A DNA stretch of 64,000 bases from Glaciecola petra. GTDB lineage: Bacteria; Pseudomonadota; Gammaproteobacteria; Enterobacterales; Alteromonadaceae. The stretch covers positions 62,001-126,000 of the forward strand of contig NZ_JAVRHX010000003.1 of NCBI RefSeq assembly GCF_031846345.1, written 5' to 3'. The notes under the pieces are model-generated. The model did no database searches. It saw nothing but the letters and a program-made list of their open reading frames with translations, and was not told the origin of the DNA. Shown one piece after another: positions 36,709-46,218 of the stretch. A program made the translations under genes and the position numbers. Numbering within the stretch: position 1 is the first letter of the stretch; every line of letters begins with the position of its first letter.

Positions 36709-38853
36709 ATGAGCGATCAAATAGAAAGACTTAAAACTCGCTACAATCGCGCTAAGACTGCTCGAAAAGAAGCTGAGGATCTACTGGAAGAAAAAAGTAG
36801 AGAACTCTATTTAATGAATGAAGAGCTAAAAACATTGGCGACTTCGCTCGAACAACAAGTAACTGAAAGAACAAAAGATTTAACACTGGCAAAAGAAGAA
36901 GCTGAACGGCTTTCGCGTACAAAAAGTGCTTTTTTAGCAAACATGAGCCATGAGTTACGGACACCCATTAATGGCGTGTTGGGGATGTTAAGTATTTTAT
37001 CCCAAAGTAACTTAAGCGACCGTGACAAAAAGCGCCTGAATACGGCCTCACAATCGGGCACTTTATTGCTTAAAATAATCAATAGTATTCTGGACATTTC
37101 CAAGTTAGAGACCGACAACGTTGAACTAGAGTCCATCGAATATAATCCGCTCGAAATACTGGAAACAACACTCAACACATTTGAGTATCAATGTGATAAC
37201 AAAAATCTGTCCTTGGTATCTCTTTTCCCGCCAGCTTTAGACACTGCCTTAATAGGTGACCCCACACGACTTAAACAAATAGTGACGAACCTGCTATCAA
37301 ATTCTATTAAGTTCACTCAATCAGGAGAAATCGTAGTATCTGCTCAGCATCACAACGGCCGACTAACAATTGCAATAAAAGATACAGGCATAGGCATTGC
37401 AAAAGAGATGCAGGAGAATATTTTTTCACCATTCTCTCAAGAGGATGAAAGTACCACAAGAAAATATGGGGGTACTGGTTTAGGTTTAGCAATTAGTCAA
37501 CAGCTTGCGAAATTGATGAATGGCAATATTAGCTTACTGTCGGAAATAGGCAAAGGCTCTACTTTTACTGTTGATATTGAAGCAATAGAATCACCGCAAG
37601 TTGCATCGAGCACTGAGCAATTTCCACAATTACGACTTAGTGATAAGCGTTTTATTGTAATAGAAAGTCATGCGATGCTGCTTGAATATCTTAGTAATTG
37701 TTTAACATATTGGCAAGCCAGCGAGATTGAGACCTTTAACGATGTATCGATGTTGACATTATACCTCGAGAGTTTTAAGACTGATGTTGTAATTATCAAT
37801 GAAAAAACCCTAGAAGACGAACACTTACTTATTTCGCTTGTTGAGAAATACCCAAAAATACGCTTTGTCTTGTTAAGCGCAGGGGACAAAGAATATTCCA
37901 AATACAATAATTTGGTTTTGATCAGTAGCCCTGTCAAAAAGGCTGAATTAACAAGCGCATTTTCCGATGTTGTCTATTGCAATACACAACACGCACAAAC
38001 TGAAAATATGTTTAAAGCCTATCAATTTGATGGTGAGAAAATTTTACTAGTAGAAGATAATCTTACCAATCAAGAAGTAGCGCGAGAACTTTTATCACTG
38101 GTAAATTTACAAGTGACAATTGCTAACAACGGAAAAGAAGCGATTGATATATTAGAAACTGCTGCCCCAGATGAATACAAGTTAGTGTTGATGGATATTC
38201 AAATGCCAGTCATGGACGGTTTAACCGCATCAAAACAAATTCGCAATTCTAAAACACCATATACTCATGTTCCCATCATTGCGATGACAGCTCACAGTTT
38301 TAAAGATGACTATGACCAAAGTCTTAAGGCAGGCATGAATGCGCATATTACCAAACCCATTGAACCTAAAGTTCTATTTTCTACTGTCAGCAAATATATC
38401 GCGCAAAAAAACATAGCTTCCAATGATTTTGTGCCGTGTGCAGAAAATAAAGTTTCCCAATCTAACATTGACCAAGAACAGCCAAGCAGCAAGAATATAA
38501 ATGACTTTTTAGCCGATGCATTTGAGCGTTTGGGGCGCAATACGCAATTGTTTAGCCGAGCATTAACTATTTTTGAACGTCAGCGACCTGATTTGCTTAG
38601 AGAGTTACGAGAGCAAATAGAAGCAGCTGATATAGTTGATGCTTGTAGAACCGCTCATACTTTAAAGGGCAGTGCAGTGAATGTAGGCGCAAACCTGGTA
38701 TCGATTGAAGCCTCGCGTCTTGAAAAACTCCTCGAACCCGTGCAACACGATGCGCATTTACCGCAAGACTTACAAACAGAAATAAACGCCATCATTCAGA
38801 AAATAGAAACCGAGTGGAGTGCATTTAAATGCGCTGCAAGCACTTACATGTAA
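36709..38853 (+). CDS. H-NOX-associated hybrid histidine kinase (HahK-like)
   Basis: A 714-aa soluble hybrid kinase. Order: N-terminal coiled coil (about 1-70), HisKA with H81 (SHELRTP), HATPase (about 190-295, with N, G1 and G2 boxes), a degenerate receiver (about 308-420, where the Asp site reads IINEKTL), an intact receiver with D496 (VLMDIQMPVMDG) and a C-terminal HPt with H650 (AHTLKGSA). No TM helices, so input should come from H-NOX encoded just upstream. Similar H-NOX/kinase pairs in Pseudoalteromonas and Vibrio regulate biofilm and motility. A three-gene operon is likely. Confidence 0.93.
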   Translation: MSDQIERLKTRYNRAKTARKEAEDLLEEKSRELYLMNEELKTLATSLEQQVTERTKDLTLAKEEAERLSRTKSAFLANMSHELRTPINGVLGMLSILSQSNLSDRDKKRLNTASQSGTLLLKIINSILDISKLETDNVELESIEYNPLEILETTLNTFEYQCDNKNLSLVSLFPPALDTALIGDPTRLKQIVTNLLSNSIKFTQSGEIVVSAQHHNGRLTIAIKDTGIGIAKEMQENIFSPFSQEDESTTRKYGGTGLGLAISQQLAKLMNGNISLLSEIGKGSTFTVDIEAIESPQVASSTEQFPQLRLSDKRFIVIESHAMLLEYLSNCLTYWQASEIETFNDVSMLTLYLESFKTDVVIINEKTLEDEHLLISLVEKYPKIRFVLLSAGDKEYSKYNNLVLISSPVKKAELTSAFSDVVYCNTQHAQTENMFKAYQFDGEKILLVEDNLTNQEVARELLSLVNLQVTIANNGKEAIDILETAAPDEYKLVLMDIQMPVMDGLTASKQIRNSKTPYTHVPIIAMTAHSFKDDYDQSLKAGMNAHITKPIEPKVLFSTVSKYIAQKNIASNDFVPCAENKVSQSNIDQEQPSSKNINDFLADAFERLGRNTQLFSRALTIFERQRPDLLRELREQIEAADIVDACRTAHTLKGSAVNVGANLVSIEASRLEKLLEPVQHDAHLPQDLQTEINAIIQKIETEWSAFKCAASTYM

Positions 38854-38894
38854 AAGTAAACACGCAGGATATGGTTTGCAAGCGCAATTTGACC

Positions 38895-40646
38895 TTATTT
38901 AGTCGCTGAATAGACTACCTTACCGCCTTTTATAGTCTCTAACACCTTGAGATCTAATAGAGCCTCAGGCTCAATTTCAAAGGGATTACTATCAAGAATC
39001 ACCATGTCGGCTTTTTTACCCACTTCTAAGGTACCTTTAGTATCTTGCTCATAGATTTGATAAGCGGCACTTGAGGTGATCGCGCGGAGGGCTTGTTCAA
39101 CACTTACGCGTTCATCCCCACCTAATAAGCGTTTTGACCGGCTTAATCTATTCACCATAGAATACAAAATCATTTGAGAGTTTGGTAAGGTCACTGGCGC
39201 ATCGTTGTGAGACGTCACCACTACCCCTTTCTCTAAGGCTGACTTCGCAGGCGAAATACGACTTGCCCGCTCAGGACCCAATACCGATTCAAAATGCCAG
39301 TCGCCCCAATAAAAGGTGTGTACCGACATCAATGACGCGATAATATCGAGTTCTGCCATTTTATCGAGTTGATCTTCTCGCGCTGTTTGAGCGTGTATTG
39401 CTACTGGGCGAACATCAACTTGGGGGAATTTTTGTTTTGCATTCGCAATTATCTCAATATACTTATCAATAGCTGCGTCGCCATTTACATGAGCTAGCAC
39501 TTGCCAATTGTTCTCATGGCTCATATCAACCCATTTTTGTAGTACTTCATCAGGTACTTGTGGATATCCCTTGTAGTCTTCATCTTGGCCCTCTAGTGGC
39601 ACATGATAAGGCTTGGTTAACCATGCAGTTTTCACCTGCGGAGAACCGTCAAGCGATAGCTTTATGCCGCCAACTTTTATACCGTTTTTATAATCTTGAC
39701 CATGCTGAGACATTACATCGTCTATAAACACATTTTCATCTTCAAAAAAGGTTGGGTCAGGGAATATTGATACATCTATATCTAGCAAGTTTTGTTCACT
39801 CGCAATGTTTAGCAAAGCAACTTCGTTTATGCTAGCTCGTCCCTCTTGAGAAGTTGTGAAGCCTGATTTAAAAAACGCTTTTTCAGACGCCTGTAGAGCT
39901 TGTAAATTTAATTCTTCAGAAATTTTACTAAGAGCAAGCGTACCGACATAGAAAAAAGCTGTTTCTTCAACTACGCCATTTATATTGCCATCTGCATCCC
40001 TTCTAAATTTGCCACCATCGGGATCTTCTTGTGCATTGGTTATGCCTAATACTTCAATCGCTTTTGAGTTTATAGCGCCTAAATGAGAAGACTGATGGAT
40101 AGCAAGGACCGGTATTTCAGTAGAAACGCGATCAAGATCTTCTTTAGTAGGATGCCTTTGCTCACTAAGTTGAGCGTCGTCATAACCCATTCCTAATATC
40201 CAGCCTACTGATTTAGTAATATCGCTGTTTTCTTCGGCTTTTAATGCATCAATTAGTTTATCAATAGAATCAACACCGTTATCGGGTGGCGGTAATAAAT
40301 TTGCAGACATTGCCAGTACACCCGTTTGCAAAAAATGCCCGTGAGCATCTATAAAGCCTGGTAACAAAGTACTGCCATTCAAATCGTTAATTTGTGTATC
40401 TGGTCCTTTTAAACTGGCCATGTCTTCATTTGTCCCAATAAAAACAATTTCACCGTCTTTTATTGCCATGGCTTCTGCCTGAGTATTTTTATCGTCTAAC
40501 GTAATGACATTGGCATTTACATAAATGACATCGGCAGCATTTGCAGTGTTAACGGTATCGTTTGTCGTAGTTTCGGGCTTAGTGCAAGCAGACAAGACGA
40601 CAATGGATAAAATGAATATGATGATTTGAGTAAGTTGTTGATGCAC
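38895..40646 (-). CDS. Amidohydrolase family 3 (YtcJ-like) lipoprotein
   Basis: A 583-aa probable lipoprotein with the lipobox LSAC. The metal-dependent hydrolase core starts at GFIDAHGHFLQTG, with HQSSHLG, LAHVNGDAAIDKYI and SHNDAPVTLPNSQM motifs further on, matching the YtcJ-like amidohydrolase 3 subfamily. The substrate is unknown. The start is placed at GTG 40646, seven bases after AAAGGA, because the signal peptide then begins MHQQLTQIII; the longer frame to 40709 has no ribosome site. Confidence 0.85.
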   Translation of the reverse strand: MHQQLTQIIIFILSIVVLSACTKPETTTNDTVNTANAADVIYVNANVITLDDKNTQAEAMAIKDGEIVFIGTNEDMASLKGPDTQINDLNGSTLLPGFIDAHGHFLQTGVLAMSANLLPPPDNGVDSIDKLIDALKAEENSDITKSVGWILGMGYDDAQLSEQRHPTKEDLDRVSTEIPVLAIHQSSHLGAINSKAIEVLGITNAQEDPDGGKFRRDADGNINGVVEETAFFYVGTLALSKISEELNLQALQASEKAFFKSGFTTSQEGRASINEVALLNIASEQNLLDIDVSIFPDPTFFEDENVFIDDVMSQHGQDYKNGIKVGGIKLSLDGSPQVKTAWLTKPYHVPLEGQDEDYKGYPQVPDEVLQKWVDMSHENNWQVLAHVNGDAAIDKYIEIIANAKQKFPQVDVRPVAIHAQTAREDQLDKMAELDIIASLMSVHTFYWGDWHFESVLGPERASRISPAKSALEKGVVVTSHNDAPVTLPNSQMILYSMVNRLSRSKRLLGGDERVSVEQALRAITSSAAYQIYEQDTKGTLEVGKKADMVILDSNPFEIEPEALLDLKVLETIKGGKVVYSATK

Positions 40647-40953
40647 TTTTAATCCTTTTAAATAAGCGGAATTATTATAAGAGTTAATACTAATATCGGT
40701 TGCTTGCAAATGCGTTTAATCAAAAATTGACTTGCGATAACACTCGCAGTCCTTAGCAAAAAAACTGACTATGGAGTGTACACGAATAACGTTCACACAG
40801 TAACAGGAAAAAAGTCATTTAATGTCAAATATCATGGAAAAAAGAATTCACAACAATTAACGTCACCCAGTGTAATCAAGCTTGTGCTTGCTCCGTATAA
40901 ATCAATCATCGCTATCGCTTATAAATGAATGAAGGTAAAAGTACAGATGCTTT
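40647..40953. other. Spacer between fpr and amidohydrolase
   Basis: 307 bases with no ORF I would support. It contains GTGTACAC at 40776-40783 followed by ACGTTCACACAGT, which could be a regulatory site for the amidohydrolase gene, but I recognise no specific factor. Confidence 0.4.
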
Positions 40954-41763
40954 TTACTTTTCTATAAATGCTTGTTCAATAACGTAGTCGCCTCGGTTGC
41001 GCGAATTAGCTTTACTGAAGCCTACAGCATTTAATATGTCCATAGTATCTTGCAGCATATCGTTATTGCCACACAGCATAAAACGGTCATCTTGTGGGTT
41101 GATTGAAGGCATGCCAATTGACTTTGTTAAGCGGCCACTAGTCATTAAATCAGTTATTCTTTGTTGATGGTCTTCTTTGACACTGCAGTCATGAGCTTGC
41201 TCAAAATCAAAGTCTTCTCGGGTTACGCTAGGGAAATAAACAAGTTTGTCTTTGACTAAATCGCCAAAATAAAGATTGTTTGGCAGTTCTTGTTGAATTT
41301 CTTTTCGGTATGCCAACTCAGACACTTCTCTAACACAGTGGACCAATACTACTTTCTCAAAAGCTTCGTATATGTCAGGGTCTTTAATGATACTCATAAA
41401 AGGAGCGAGGCCGGTACCAGTCGATAGTAAATACAAATGTTTACCGGGGTTCAGATAGCCTGGCACAAGCGTTCCAGTTGGCCTAGTGGTCATTATAATA
41501 CTGTCGCCAGGTACAATTTTCTGTAAACGCGATGTCAAAGCACCGTCGGGTACTTTGATGCTAAAAAACTCTAGTTCTTCAGCATAGTTAGCACTTGCCA
41601 CACTATATGCTCTGAGCAGAGGTCGACCTTCAACCTCTAGGCCGATCATTACAAATTGACCATTCTCGAACGTGAAACTTTGACCGCGTGTGGTTTTAAA
41701 ACTAAATAAAGTGTTGTTCCAATGATGCACATCGGTCACGGTTTCAGTAATAGTGTTTCTCAT
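40954..41763 (-). CDS. fpr: Ferredoxin/flavodoxin-NADP+ reductase
   Basis: A 269-aa FNR-fold flavoenzyme. The FAD-binding RAYSVAS motif is at about 51-57, the NADP-binding block LLSTGTGLAPFMSII near 112-126, and the protein ends AFIEK like gammaproteobacterial Fpr. It passes electrons between NADPH and ferredoxin or flavodoxin. It starts 7 bases after the stop of the Zur-preceded TonB receptor, so the two appear co-transcribed, which is unusual for this housekeeping enzyme. Confidence 0.92.
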   Translation of the reverse strand: MRNTITETVTDVHHWNNTLFSFKTTRGQSFTFENGQFVMIGLEVEGRPLLRAYSVASANYAEELEFFSIKVPDGALTSRLQKIVPGDSIIMTTRPTGTLVPGYLNPGKHLYLLSTGTGLAPFMSIIKDPDIYEAFEKVVLVHCVREVSELAYRKEIQQELPNNLYFGDLVKDKLVYFPSVTREDFDFEQAHDCSVKEDHQQRITDLMTSGRLTKSIGMPSINPQDDRFMLCGNNDMLQDTMDILNAVGFSKANSRNRGDYVIEQAFIEK

Positions 41764-41770
41764 GCCTTCC

Positions 41771-44353
41771 TTAAAATGACATTCTTACGCCAATTTCAAC
41801 AGCCCTACCTGGTAAAGGTGCTAAATTTTTGAGGAATGAAGTGTGCACTCGTGCTTCTTCATCGCTTAAGTTTCGACCTTTCAAAAACAGCTCTGTTTCG
41901 ATACCTTTTACTTTAGTGAAGTATGAAGCATTGATATCGACTAATGTGTAAGCGTCGGTTGTGGTTTCAAACGCAGCCACCCTGTCTTGTTCAAACATTC
42001 GCGTTATTTGGCCTGAAACGGTAAAATTGTGAGTCTTGTAATCAGCACCAATAATAGCTTTGATGGGTGGAATCCTAGGTAAATTTTCATTTCCGTTACT
42101 CACCTTAGCGCGAATATAATCACCTTGAGCAGTAAAGGTCAAGCCTTCCATTGCCTGCCATGTAAATTGAACTTCAGCACCGTACAAATCTGTGTCCGCT
42201 GCTACATAAGCGAAGACAGGAAGGCCTTCTTCGCCATGTTCGTCCTCATGCTCATCATGCTCATCTTCATGAATTTCGTCATGATCATCATCATGTTCAT
42301 CTTCGTGTTCATGTGAAAATTCTGCGTAGAGACCTGTATCTGCTAAATAGTAATAATTGTCGACTTGATTATAGAACACGTTGATGACAGCACCGAAATC
42401 ACCACCAAATTTTCGCCATGAAATGTCTAGGTTATTCGATGTTTCAAGTTCTGGTCGATTTGGTTCAAATTCGACGATAGGCGCTTCTTCAGACATTGCC
42501 ACCTGTTCAATATGATAAAGTGAGCCTATTTCATATGTCTGTGTGCCAATGTGAGGACCAAAAGAAAACAACTCAGCACTTGATGGAGCCCGTTTAGCAT
42601 GCACAAATGACGCCGCTAAGTTGTAGCCTTTGGCGATATCCCACACAAGGCCGGCCGACAATGAAACGGGCGTAAAATCAAAACCAACAGCATCTTCAAA
42701 ATGCTCACCTGAATGTTCGCCGTGATCGTCATCGTGCTCGTCACCATGCTCATCATCGTGCTCGTCTTCGTGATCATCATCATGATGTTCATCAAGTAAA
42801 AATTCGATTTCAGGCTCAAATATTCGCGGCACGTCTATTTGCACCCGCTCTATGCGCGCGCCAAGTTGCACCAATACATCGCCAAAATGTTTTTCTTCAA
42901 TGATACCAAGCCCAAATGATTTTGTATCTGAAGGCGGTGTAAAGGCTTCTTCGCCTACCGCAGCAAAATCTGTCATTTTAGTATGCAAACTCACACCACC
43001 GCGCCAACCTGCAATGGGCTGGTGTAATATTTCCATTCGTGTTTCAAATGATTCACTTGAAAAATTTGTCCCTGGTTCATTATTTTCAAGCTCTGTATGC
43101 TCATAGTCGGTATACGATAAACCAAAATTAATAGCCGAAATAGCGGCAGTGTTTAATTGAAACGCGCCTGCCAACTGATACCTGTTTTGGCGCAGGTCAG
43201 CCATTACAATTTCTTCTTCCTCTCCTTCATGCTCATCATCGTGCTCTTCGTCATGCTCTTCTTCATGTTCTTCTCCGTGGCCATGACCAGGAATACCATA
43301 TAAGCTCGACATATGCTCCATAGAGAAACCAATATGGCCGGCATCAAATAAGTAACTTGCCCCTACTGCTGCGCCTTGCGTGCGAGCGGCGGTATTTTCT
43401 ACAACACCAAAGCTACCTTCTTCATGCTCATCGTCATGCTCATCTTCGTGTTCGTCATCATGCCCTTCGTCTGAATGTGCATCAGGACTTTCTGCAAACC
43501 CCGGGATTTGATAATCGTCGGCGTCGCGATAAAATGCCTGTACTTGCAAAGCTATATTGTCAGTACCTGTTTTAAAGCGACCATTAAAACCATCTTCGCT
43601 GTTGTTAGTATTGTGCGATACACTAAATTCACCTTCTTGATCCGTATTATCAGGAATACGAGTGTCAACCACGTTAACCACACCTCCGATTGCCCCACTG
43701 CCGTAAAATAAAGTTGCAGGGCCTCTTAATACTTCAATTTGTTCTGCGCTTGATGTTTCGTTAGTAACTAAATGATCAGGTCCAATGCGAGATGCGTCCC
43801 CGCCGTCCATGCCGTTTTGGGTAATTAATACTCGTGGGCCATCAAGACCGCGAATAATGGGAGAGCTCACTACGCCACCATAAAAAGATGAATGCACACC
43901 AACTTGATTTTTTAAGGTTTCGCCCAAGGTTGAAGCTTGCTGTTGTCTGAGTTTTTCACCAGCTAGAATACTAACAGGCGCAGCCGATTCTATATTGCTT
44001 GCATGAAAAGCACTCGCCGTCACATCAAATACCTCTATACTCGAAGAATCGACAGAGATATTTAAATTAACCAAACCATCTTCGACAACATCTACTTGTT
44101 CACTTGAATGAATATGGTTACTGGAAGAAACGTGTAACTCGACACTACCCGGCTTTACATCCAAAAATTCGAATTCACCCTTGCTGTTTATTTGACTGCG
44201 TTTGTTAGTGCCCATTATTTGTACCGAACCAGTGGTCAGTAACTTTCCGTTTTCGTCCGTGACTTTACCTTTAATTGTATTGGCATCAACATCAAAAGTC
44301 GCGCTGCTTGCACAGGCTATGGATATACAAAGGGCAAGGTTTGATAATTTCAT
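41771..44353 (-). CDS. Zinc-type TonB-dependent outer-membrane receptor with His-rich loops
   Basis: An 860-aa receptor. A signal peptide, a carboxypeptidase-regulatory-like domain (about 25-105), the plug (LGETLKNQVGVHSSFYGGVV, VEVLRGPATLFYGSGAIGG) and a beta-barrel ending in GVRMSF are present. Four loops are packed with His/Asp/Glu runs (near residues 290-315, 355-385, 520-555 and 685-720), a hallmark of ZnuD-like zinc receptors. It is expected to bring zinc across the outer membrane with TonB energy. A perfect Zur-type palindrome lies 79 bases upstream of the ATG, supporting zinc control. fpr follows 7 bases downstream. Confidence 0.92.
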   Translation of the reverse strand: MKLSNLALCISIACASSATFDVDANTIKGKVTDENGKLLTTGSVQIMGTNKRSQINSKGEFEFLDVKPGSVELHVSSSNHIHSSEQVDVVEDGLVNLNISVDSSSIEVFDVTASAFHASNIESAAPVSILAGEKLRQQQASTLGETLKNQVGVHSSFYGGVVSSPIIRGLDGPRVLITQNGMDGGDASRIGPDHLVTNETSSAEQIEVLRGPATLFYGSGAIGGVVNVVDTRIPDNTDQEGEFSVSHNTNNSEDGFNGRFKTGTDNIALQVQAFYRDADDYQIPGFAESPDAHSDEGHDDEHEDEHDDEHEEGSFGVVENTAARTQGAAVGASYLFDAGHIGFSMEHMSSLYGIPGHGHGEEHEEEHDEEHDDEHEGEEEEIVMADLRQNRYQLAGAFQLNTAAISAINFGLSYTDYEHTELENNEPGTNFSSESFETRMEILHQPIAGWRGGVSLHTKMTDFAAVGEEAFTPPSDTKSFGLGIIEEKHFGDVLVQLGARIERVQIDVPRIFEPEIEFLLDEHHDDDHEDEHDDEHGDEHDDDHGEHSGEHFEDAVGFDFTPVSLSAGLVWDIAKGYNLAASFVHAKRAPSSAELFSFGPHIGTQTYEIGSLYHIEQVAMSEEAPIVEFEPNRPELETSNNLDISWRKFGGDFGAVINVFYNQVDNYYYLADTGLYAEFSHEHEDEHDDDHDEIHEDEHDEHEDEHGEEGLPVFAYVAADTDLYGAEVQFTWQAMEGLTFTAQGDYIRAKVSNGNENLPRIPPIKAIIGADYKTHNFTVSGQITRMFEQDRVAAFETTTDAYTLVDINASYFTKVKGIETELFLKGRNLSDEEARVHTSFLKNLAPLPGRAVEIGVRMSF
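42220..43490 (-). repeat. His/Asp/Glu-rich low-complexity tracts in the receptor gene
   Basis: Four clusters of CAT/GAT/GAG/GAA codon repeats (about 42225-42320, 42700-42800, 43215-43300 and 43405-43485) encode runs of HEDEHDDE-like sequence. The pattern of hexamer repeats (HDEHDD units) suggests growth by slippage or unequal exchange. They are in extracellular loops of the barrel. Confidence 0.75.
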
Positions 44354-44654
44354 GGTAGTTTATTCTATTCTCTTATAATGAATTTTGCGATAAAAGTGGT
44401 ACGTGAATACGTTATGTTATTACATATTTTTTGTTATAGTATAACATCTGAAATATAGATCAAGAGGTAGAGAAAAAAAGGGACATGAATTTCGATACCG
44501 CAGATAAAAGCGGCAACTATATTGATGAGTATTGTGCTTGTAGGAAATTAACCAATCCCAGAATTAGACGCCGCAAGCTCCCTACGGCTATTGTCTATAG
44601 CCAAAAAGTAGCCCAAACACATGGATTGGCTAATATGCTCAAAACACTAAGGCT
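44354..44654. other. Spacer between receptor gene and phoH
   Basis: 301 bases carrying the Zur box and the promoter of the TonB receptor. A 90-codon plus-strand ORF begins at 44485, but its ribosome site is only two bases from the ATG and it runs antisense into the 3' end of the phoH-like gene, so I do not call it. Confidence 0.5.
44432..44446. promoter_or_regulatory. Zur box
   Basis: A perfect 15-bp palindrome TGTTATAGTATAACA, matching the core of the gammaproteobacterial Zur operator (ATGTTATANTATAACAT). It sits between the zinc-type TonB receptor (starting 44353, minus) and the phoH region, 79 bases upstream of the receptor ATG. Zinc-dependent repression is the expected effect. A partial half-site GTTATGTTATTACAT lies beside it (44411-44425). 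Confidence 0.85.
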
Positions 44655-46067
44655 TTATAATTCTTTCTCTGCAAACTCCGCTAATCTGCTGCGTACCACG
44701 CCATCTAAACTCAAAGTTGCACTACCCGAAAAGTTTTTAAATTTCTCAACTAAATAAGTTAGCCCCGACGTTAATGCATTTAAATAATTGCTATCAATTT
44801 GCGATAAATTACCAGCACAAATGAGTTTAGTGCCTTCACCGCATCGAGTAATAATGGTTTTTAGCTGTGAAGCCGTTAAATTTTGCGATTCGTCGAGAAT
44901 GACTATGGCATTTTGTAAGCTACGTCCGCGCATAAAATTAACCGATTTAAACTGTATATTGGCTTTCTCCATAATATAATTCATTGAGCCTTTCACGTTT
45001 TCATCATGCTTATGCAGTACCTCAAGCGAATCGGTAATTGCCGCTAACCATGGCGCCATTTTTTCTTCTTCAGTGCCAGGTAAAAAACCAATAGATTCGG
45101 CTATTTCAGGCGTACTACGTGTAACAATAATTTTATCGTACATGTTTTTTTCAATAACCATCTCAAGGGCTGCAGCCATAGCTAAGAGGGTCTTTCCACT
45201 ACCAGCGGGGCCGGTCAAAATACACAAATCAATGTGAGGGTCGAGTAAGGTATGCAAAGCCATTGCTTGACCAATATTTTTAGGCGTAATACCCCACGCT
45301 CTGCGAGACATTAAACGTTCGTAACCTAAATCAAGTACGTCCAAAGTTTTCTCATCAAAAGCTTCTATTAAGCCAGCGAACTCTTTATTTTCATCGACTA
45401 TAAACTCGTTAATATATGGGTCGGGCACTAAGGATTTATCAATGGTATGAACAGTGTCTCTGCCTTCAGTTATGCTGTTAACTGCTTCTACTTGTTGCCA
45501 AAAGCTCCCACCAAAAACATAGTAGCCTTTAGTTAAGTACTTCACATCAGTAATAAGCTGGTCAGTAAAGTAATCCTCTACTAACGCCATACCTGCACCT
45601 TTTGCCTTTAAGCGCATATTGATATCTTTGGTGACCAAAACAACTTGAATCGGCGACAAATCTTGTTGTAAATATAGTGCGGCATTAATAATACGATTGT
45701 CGTTTTCGTTGCTAGTAAACACTTGTGCTTGTTGGTCCATCGACAAATCAGCAAAAATTGATAAGCGCCCAGAAGGCGCTGTATCTCCAGAACCTATTCC
45801 CTTCATGCTAACGCCTTTGAGCATTTGCTCAGGCGATGCATCCCGCAGTAAATCTTCCATAGCTCGTATACTGACGCGAGCATCCCTAGCGACATCTTTT
45901 TTACTATCTTTTATATAATCAAGTTCTTCTAAAACAGTCATTGGGACGACTACGTCATGCTCTTTAAAAGAGGTAAACGCAAGCGGTTCGTGAAGGAGAA
46001 TATTTGTATCGAGGACAAAAACTTTGGTGTTAGCTGGTGTGTTGGTATCAACCTGCTCTTTTGGCAT
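44655..46067 (-). CDS. PIN-PhoH family protein
   Basis: A 470-aa protein with an N-terminal PIN nuclease domain (VFVLDTNILLHEP, acidic triad positions and LEELDYIK) and a C-terminal PhoH-like NTPase (P-loop LTGPAGSGKTLLA; Walker B VILDESQN). PhoH2-type PIN-helicases act on RNA; the cellular role is not settled. I chose ATG 46067, since the earlier ATG 46079 overlaps GGAG, the apparent ribosome site. It is divergent from rapA. The 3' end is overlapped by a spurious antisense ORF. Confidence 0.9.
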   Translation of the reverse strand: MPKEQVDTNTPANTKVFVLDTNILLHEPLAFTSFKEHDVVVPMTVLEELDYIKDSKKDVARDARVSIRAMEDLLRDASPEQMLKGVSMKGIGSGDTAPSGRLSIFADLSMDQQAQVFTSNENDNRIINAALYLQQDLSPIQVVLVTKDINMRLKAKGAGMALVEDYFTDQLITDVKYLTKGYYVFGGSFWQQVEAVNSITEGRDTVHTIDKSLVPDPYINEFIVDENKEFAGLIEAFDEKTLDVLDLGYERLMSRRAWGITPKNIGQAMALHTLLDPHIDLCILTGPAGSGKTLLAMAAALEMVIEKNMYDKIIVTRSTPEIAESIGFLPGTEEEKMAPWLAAITDSLEVLHKHDENVKGSMNYIMEKANIQFKSVNFMRGRSLQNAIVILDESQNLTASQLKTIITRCGEGTKLICAGNLSQIDSNYLNALTSGLTYLVEKFKNFSGSATLSLDGVVRSRLAEFAEKEL

Positions 46068-46218
46068 CAAAAGCTCCATTTGGATAAGGGTTAAATGATA
46101 CCTTAATCCAGAATCTCAAAGAGTTCACGCTTTTTTATGAGTATTTGATAAAAAGCTGACATCGACCGATGCACAGTTTACAATTGCGCCCACACAACAC
46201 ATAAGACATATTTAATTA

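Noticed and set aside
42220..43490. CRISPR-like appearance of repeated units
   Set aside because: The repeats are in-frame His/Asp/Glu codons within one gene, not spaced direct repeats with unique spacers.
44485..44757. A 90-codon plus-strand ORF downstream of the Zur box
   Set aside because: Its only ribosome site is two bases from the ATG, and its last 103 bases run antisense through the end of the phoH-like gene. It is more likely a shadow.
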